A DNA stretch of 64,000 nucleotides from NCBI GenBank assembly GCA_945910005.1, contig OX246746.1, forward strand, positions 18,271,279 to 18,335,278. The letters are read 5' to 3'. The translations under genes were made by a program, and so were the position numbers. The DNA comes from Isoperla grammatica. Lineage: Eukaryota; Arthropoda; Insecta; Plecoptera; Perlodidae. This document shows positions 61,487 through 64,000 of the stretch, one piece after another (the first letter of the stretch is position 1; every line of letters starts with the position of its first letter). The notes under the pieces are model-generated. The model did no database searches and was not told the origin of the DNA. It saw only the letters and a program-made list of their open reading frames with translations.

Positions 61487-62797
61487 CTTTGCTATATAAT
61501 TTTTGTGATCTTGAACATTTTGGTTTGCTTTGCTTAATCCTAAAGCTGTGATTGCTTTGCGCCGGTCTTCCTCCTTCTTCTTTCTCTCAACAAACGCATC
61601 CTTACACTCTTGTATTGTTTTATTGTGATAAACTGGGCAAGCTTCTATGGTGAAATGTTTCTCGAGACGGCCTCCAAGATGCCCCAAGGAATCACACCCT
61701 TCTAGAGGACACCGGCGTTCCTCAATGGGTGGCTCTTGTTTATTAGCTCGACCTTTCACTTTACGTGGACTTTTATTTATGCGGGTTAGACGTTTAACGT
61801 TTTGTTTGGCAGCCTCGGGTTCGGATTCTGTATCGCTGTTTTTACCGACTAGATGTTTACTCCTTCGAGCACTAGAGAGACGGGTCTGTTTTCTCGTGGT
61901 TGGGCGTTTTTTCCCGCCGTCACTTTCGGTAACGACGGCTTTTTCTAAAGCTGGGATAGCTTTCTTTTTCAGCACTGGTTGCTGCTTATGTTTCCAAGGG
62001 CGCGGACTTTCGAACGCAGAATCACCCGACTCGTATGAAGAGATAGAGTTAGCACGACTCGAGCCGGAGCTAGCAGCCGTGGCATTGGCTTTAATGCACG
62101 GCTTTTGCTTGGCTTTCTGTTTTGCAATTGTTTTCGTTGTAGCAGTGGCACTTTTCATGGGTGTTAGTTTTGGTGGAGGAGTTTGGTCATCGCTTTCACT
62201 ACTGTTTTCTGGGCTGAAAATACTTTTTAGTTTTTTGTCTTTCTGTGCAGCAGTTTCTTTAATAGATGCTTTGGCTTGGTCCTTTTCCGTATTAGCTTTA
62301 CGTGCATTGACTGCAGATTTTATGGCACCAGATTTTTGTGCTGCAGCAACATTCTTTTGCTTGGTTTGTTTTGGAAGAGCAGTTACAGTGGCAGATGGCT
62401 TGGGTTTTGCAACTGCTAAACTACGCCTAACTAAGACGCGTTTTGTATTCGATTTTAAAGCTGGCTCTTCAGATTCTGACGAATATACAGCAGAAGTTGC
62501 CTTGGGTGTGCGCCCTTTAGTGCCAGAGGTTTTAACCTTACCCTCTTTTGTTTTGGTTCCTTCAGACTCCGCATTTTTGCTTTTCGAGCTTCCAGATTTC
62601 TTTTTGGATGGTTTGCGAGTTTCGGAGTCCGTAGAGTGTCCACGCAAGCTTTTAGAAATACTAGCTTGGGATGTGGATGAGTTCTCTGTATCGGAAGAGC
62701 TTGAATCACTGCCCGATGATGATGAAGAGCTTGAAGAAGAACTCGAGCTGTTGTTACTAGATGATGTGGAATTTGTTTCTGAACTTGTAGGTACATT
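61487..62797 (-). CDS. KAT7: KAT7 exon: disordered N-terminal region and C2HC zinc finger
   Basis: The exon is 1311 bases (437 codons). It opens after a TTTTAG acceptor and closes at AAG|GTAAGT, phase 0 at the 3' end. It begins with a run of about a dozen serines in a Ser/Asn/Thr/Asp-rich stretch (residues 1-60), followed by some 300 residues rich in Lys, Ala, Ser and Thr with repeated acidic SES/SD clusters, which looks intrinsically disordered. A C2HC finger (C-x4-C-x12-H-x5-C) lies at 61711-61637, followed by a basic, charged helix-like segment. In human KAT7 the equivalent Ser-rich tail is about half as long. The only in-frame methionine is well inside the exon, so translation must start upstream. 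The complementary strand carries a 384-codon open frame that is a shadow of this biased composition. Confidence 0.93.
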
Positions 62798-64000
62798 CTA
62801 AAACAAAAATTACAACTCATTAAAATACATCCTATGCTGATTTCAGGAACAAGAACCACAATGTTTACAGTAATATATACGTGTCTCCCTGAGTGTTGAA
62901 GAGAGTACGGTTCGCTCCTTTCACATTTCACAGTTTAAACTTTAAATTACACTTGCATATTACATAGGCCTACACAGCAATCAACTAGGTACCTATTTCT
63001 TTGAAATGAAAAACAAAAGCATCAATTAGGCCTACACAATTGCGGGAGAAAAGAGCTCCCCAAAGAAGTTAATAAAGGGATAGCCTACCAGGGGCACAAC
63101 ACTGAAAATCTGCACCATTCTTGATTTGCGGGTCATCTAAATCTCCTACTTTAAGCCTAGGCCTATATGCCATGGGACAAAATGTGTCCTGATTGATTAA
63201 AAAATTGTAATGACTTTAGTAGGGCCTAGTAGTTTATAGTAGCTAGCTACTTTATACAGTATACTGCATAGTCAAAAAACAATTATTTAAAAGTAGGCTA
63301 CCCAAAAGTAATTAAGCATCGACTATCCATATTCATGTGGTTAGAGCTGCCTGTGCTATGAGAGGTGAGTGCTTCTGCAGAAGAAAAAAGATGATTGACA
63401 TAAATTCTGGTCTCCAAAAATACTAATTACTTGCTCTGAGTTTGCATTTTGCCAGTTTCTTGATCTGGGACAAACTATGTTTCAGAAACCTGAACCAAAG
63501 GCCTTTCACAACCCATATGAGAGTAGTGGCTGATGTATGGTTTGTTTCGTAAGGAGTTCTTACTGCTCGACGTTTCACCACCCATGTTGGTAGCTACAGT
63601 TCAAACAGCTCAGAGGTCAACTATCTTATGAGTTATGATGATACCTACAGTTTTAGTTTAGTGTTTGTTTTATATTTTGGCAAACTGAACTGCATTAGGT
63701 TTCAAACAGACACAACAGTCAGTATCCATGATACTTTCGCTGTAAGCTTGTGGCATGACTTTCTAACCAAACTCAGCATAGCATTGAGATACAAGGTAGA
63801 TGAATAAAGTCAGATCTTGTTGTCCCCGCTAGAACTGGCACAAAAGAAAGGTTGACAGATATCACGAAAACACGAAGGTACTGGTAGGTCTATATAAGTC
63901 TAATTCTTTATTATCTAGTGCATTCTATCCTAATTCAAAGTAGCTTCTGGACAATACAATACTCAATCTATGACAGAGCTGTTTATCGGAAACATAATTG
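62798..64000. other. upstream intron (or 5' region) of KAT7
   Basis: A TTTTAG acceptor at 62798 shows that an exon must lie upstream on the minus strand. I found no convincing initiating ATG plus basic KAT7-like N-terminus with a donor in this stretch, so exon 1 and the promoter are probably outside the window. Confidence 0.5.

Noticed and set aside
61647..62801. Plus-strand open frame of 384 codons
   Set aside because: It lies opposite the KAT7 N-terminal exon. Its hydrophobic Leu/Phe/Ala content is the mirror of the Lys/Ser/Ala bias, and it has no domain.

Overview
The window is a piece of an animal nuclear genome, almost certainly from a non-vertebrate metazoan. It is AT-rich, has long introns, and is packed with non-autonomous DNA transposons, SINEs and homopolymeric G/C tracts. 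I cannot name the species. The mix of hAT elements, a GIY-YIG Penelope-like element, a 5S-rRNA-derived SINE and TAGGCCTA-rich sequence would suit a marine invertebrate, but that is a weak inference.

One protein-coding gene explains the window: the MYST-family histone acetyltransferase KAT7 (HBO1), on the minus strand. Seven coding exons can be joined with consistent phases and GT-AG borders: 62797-61487, 48194-48024, 45633-45220, 13462-13369, 12383-12237, 7967-7861 and 6639-6520 (stop TGA at 6520-6522). They encode 787 residues: a long Ser/Lys/Ala-rich tail, a C2HC zinc finger, a linker and the complete MYST domain. The start codon lies in an exon not found here, probably beyond 64000. The introns are about 13.3, 2.4, 31.8, 1.0, 4.3 and 1.2 kb. 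The 31.8 kb intron splits the catalytic domain directly after the lysine that MYST enzymes autoacetylate.

Layout: 1-6519 is 3' UTR or downstream flank with foldback elements and a hAT MITE. The 6.6-13.4 kb part holds the last four exons, one hAT MITE, SINEs and a tandem duplication near 10 kb. The 13.5-45.2 kb intron holds palindromic elements, hAT MITEs, a 5S-derived SINE, three satellite-like arrays (22, 34 and 35 kb), long inverted repeats (29.4-30.3 and 31.5-31.8 kb) and a Penelope-like retroelement (41.4-43.4 kb) broken by a SINE. The 45-62 kb part holds the zinc-finger exons, foldbacks near 46 and 50-51 kb, three large hAT elements (55-58 kb) and a piggyBac-like remnant (59.7-60.4 kb).

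Nearly all other open frames are chance or transposon-derived. No operon, CRISPR, prophage or second host gene is visible. The most notable non-genic signals are: at least seven hAT-type families, most of their copies with readable 8-bp target duplications; a hammerhead-like core repeated at two Penelope-element termini; and a possible SINE-plus-hAT composite flanked by an 11-bp direct repeat.
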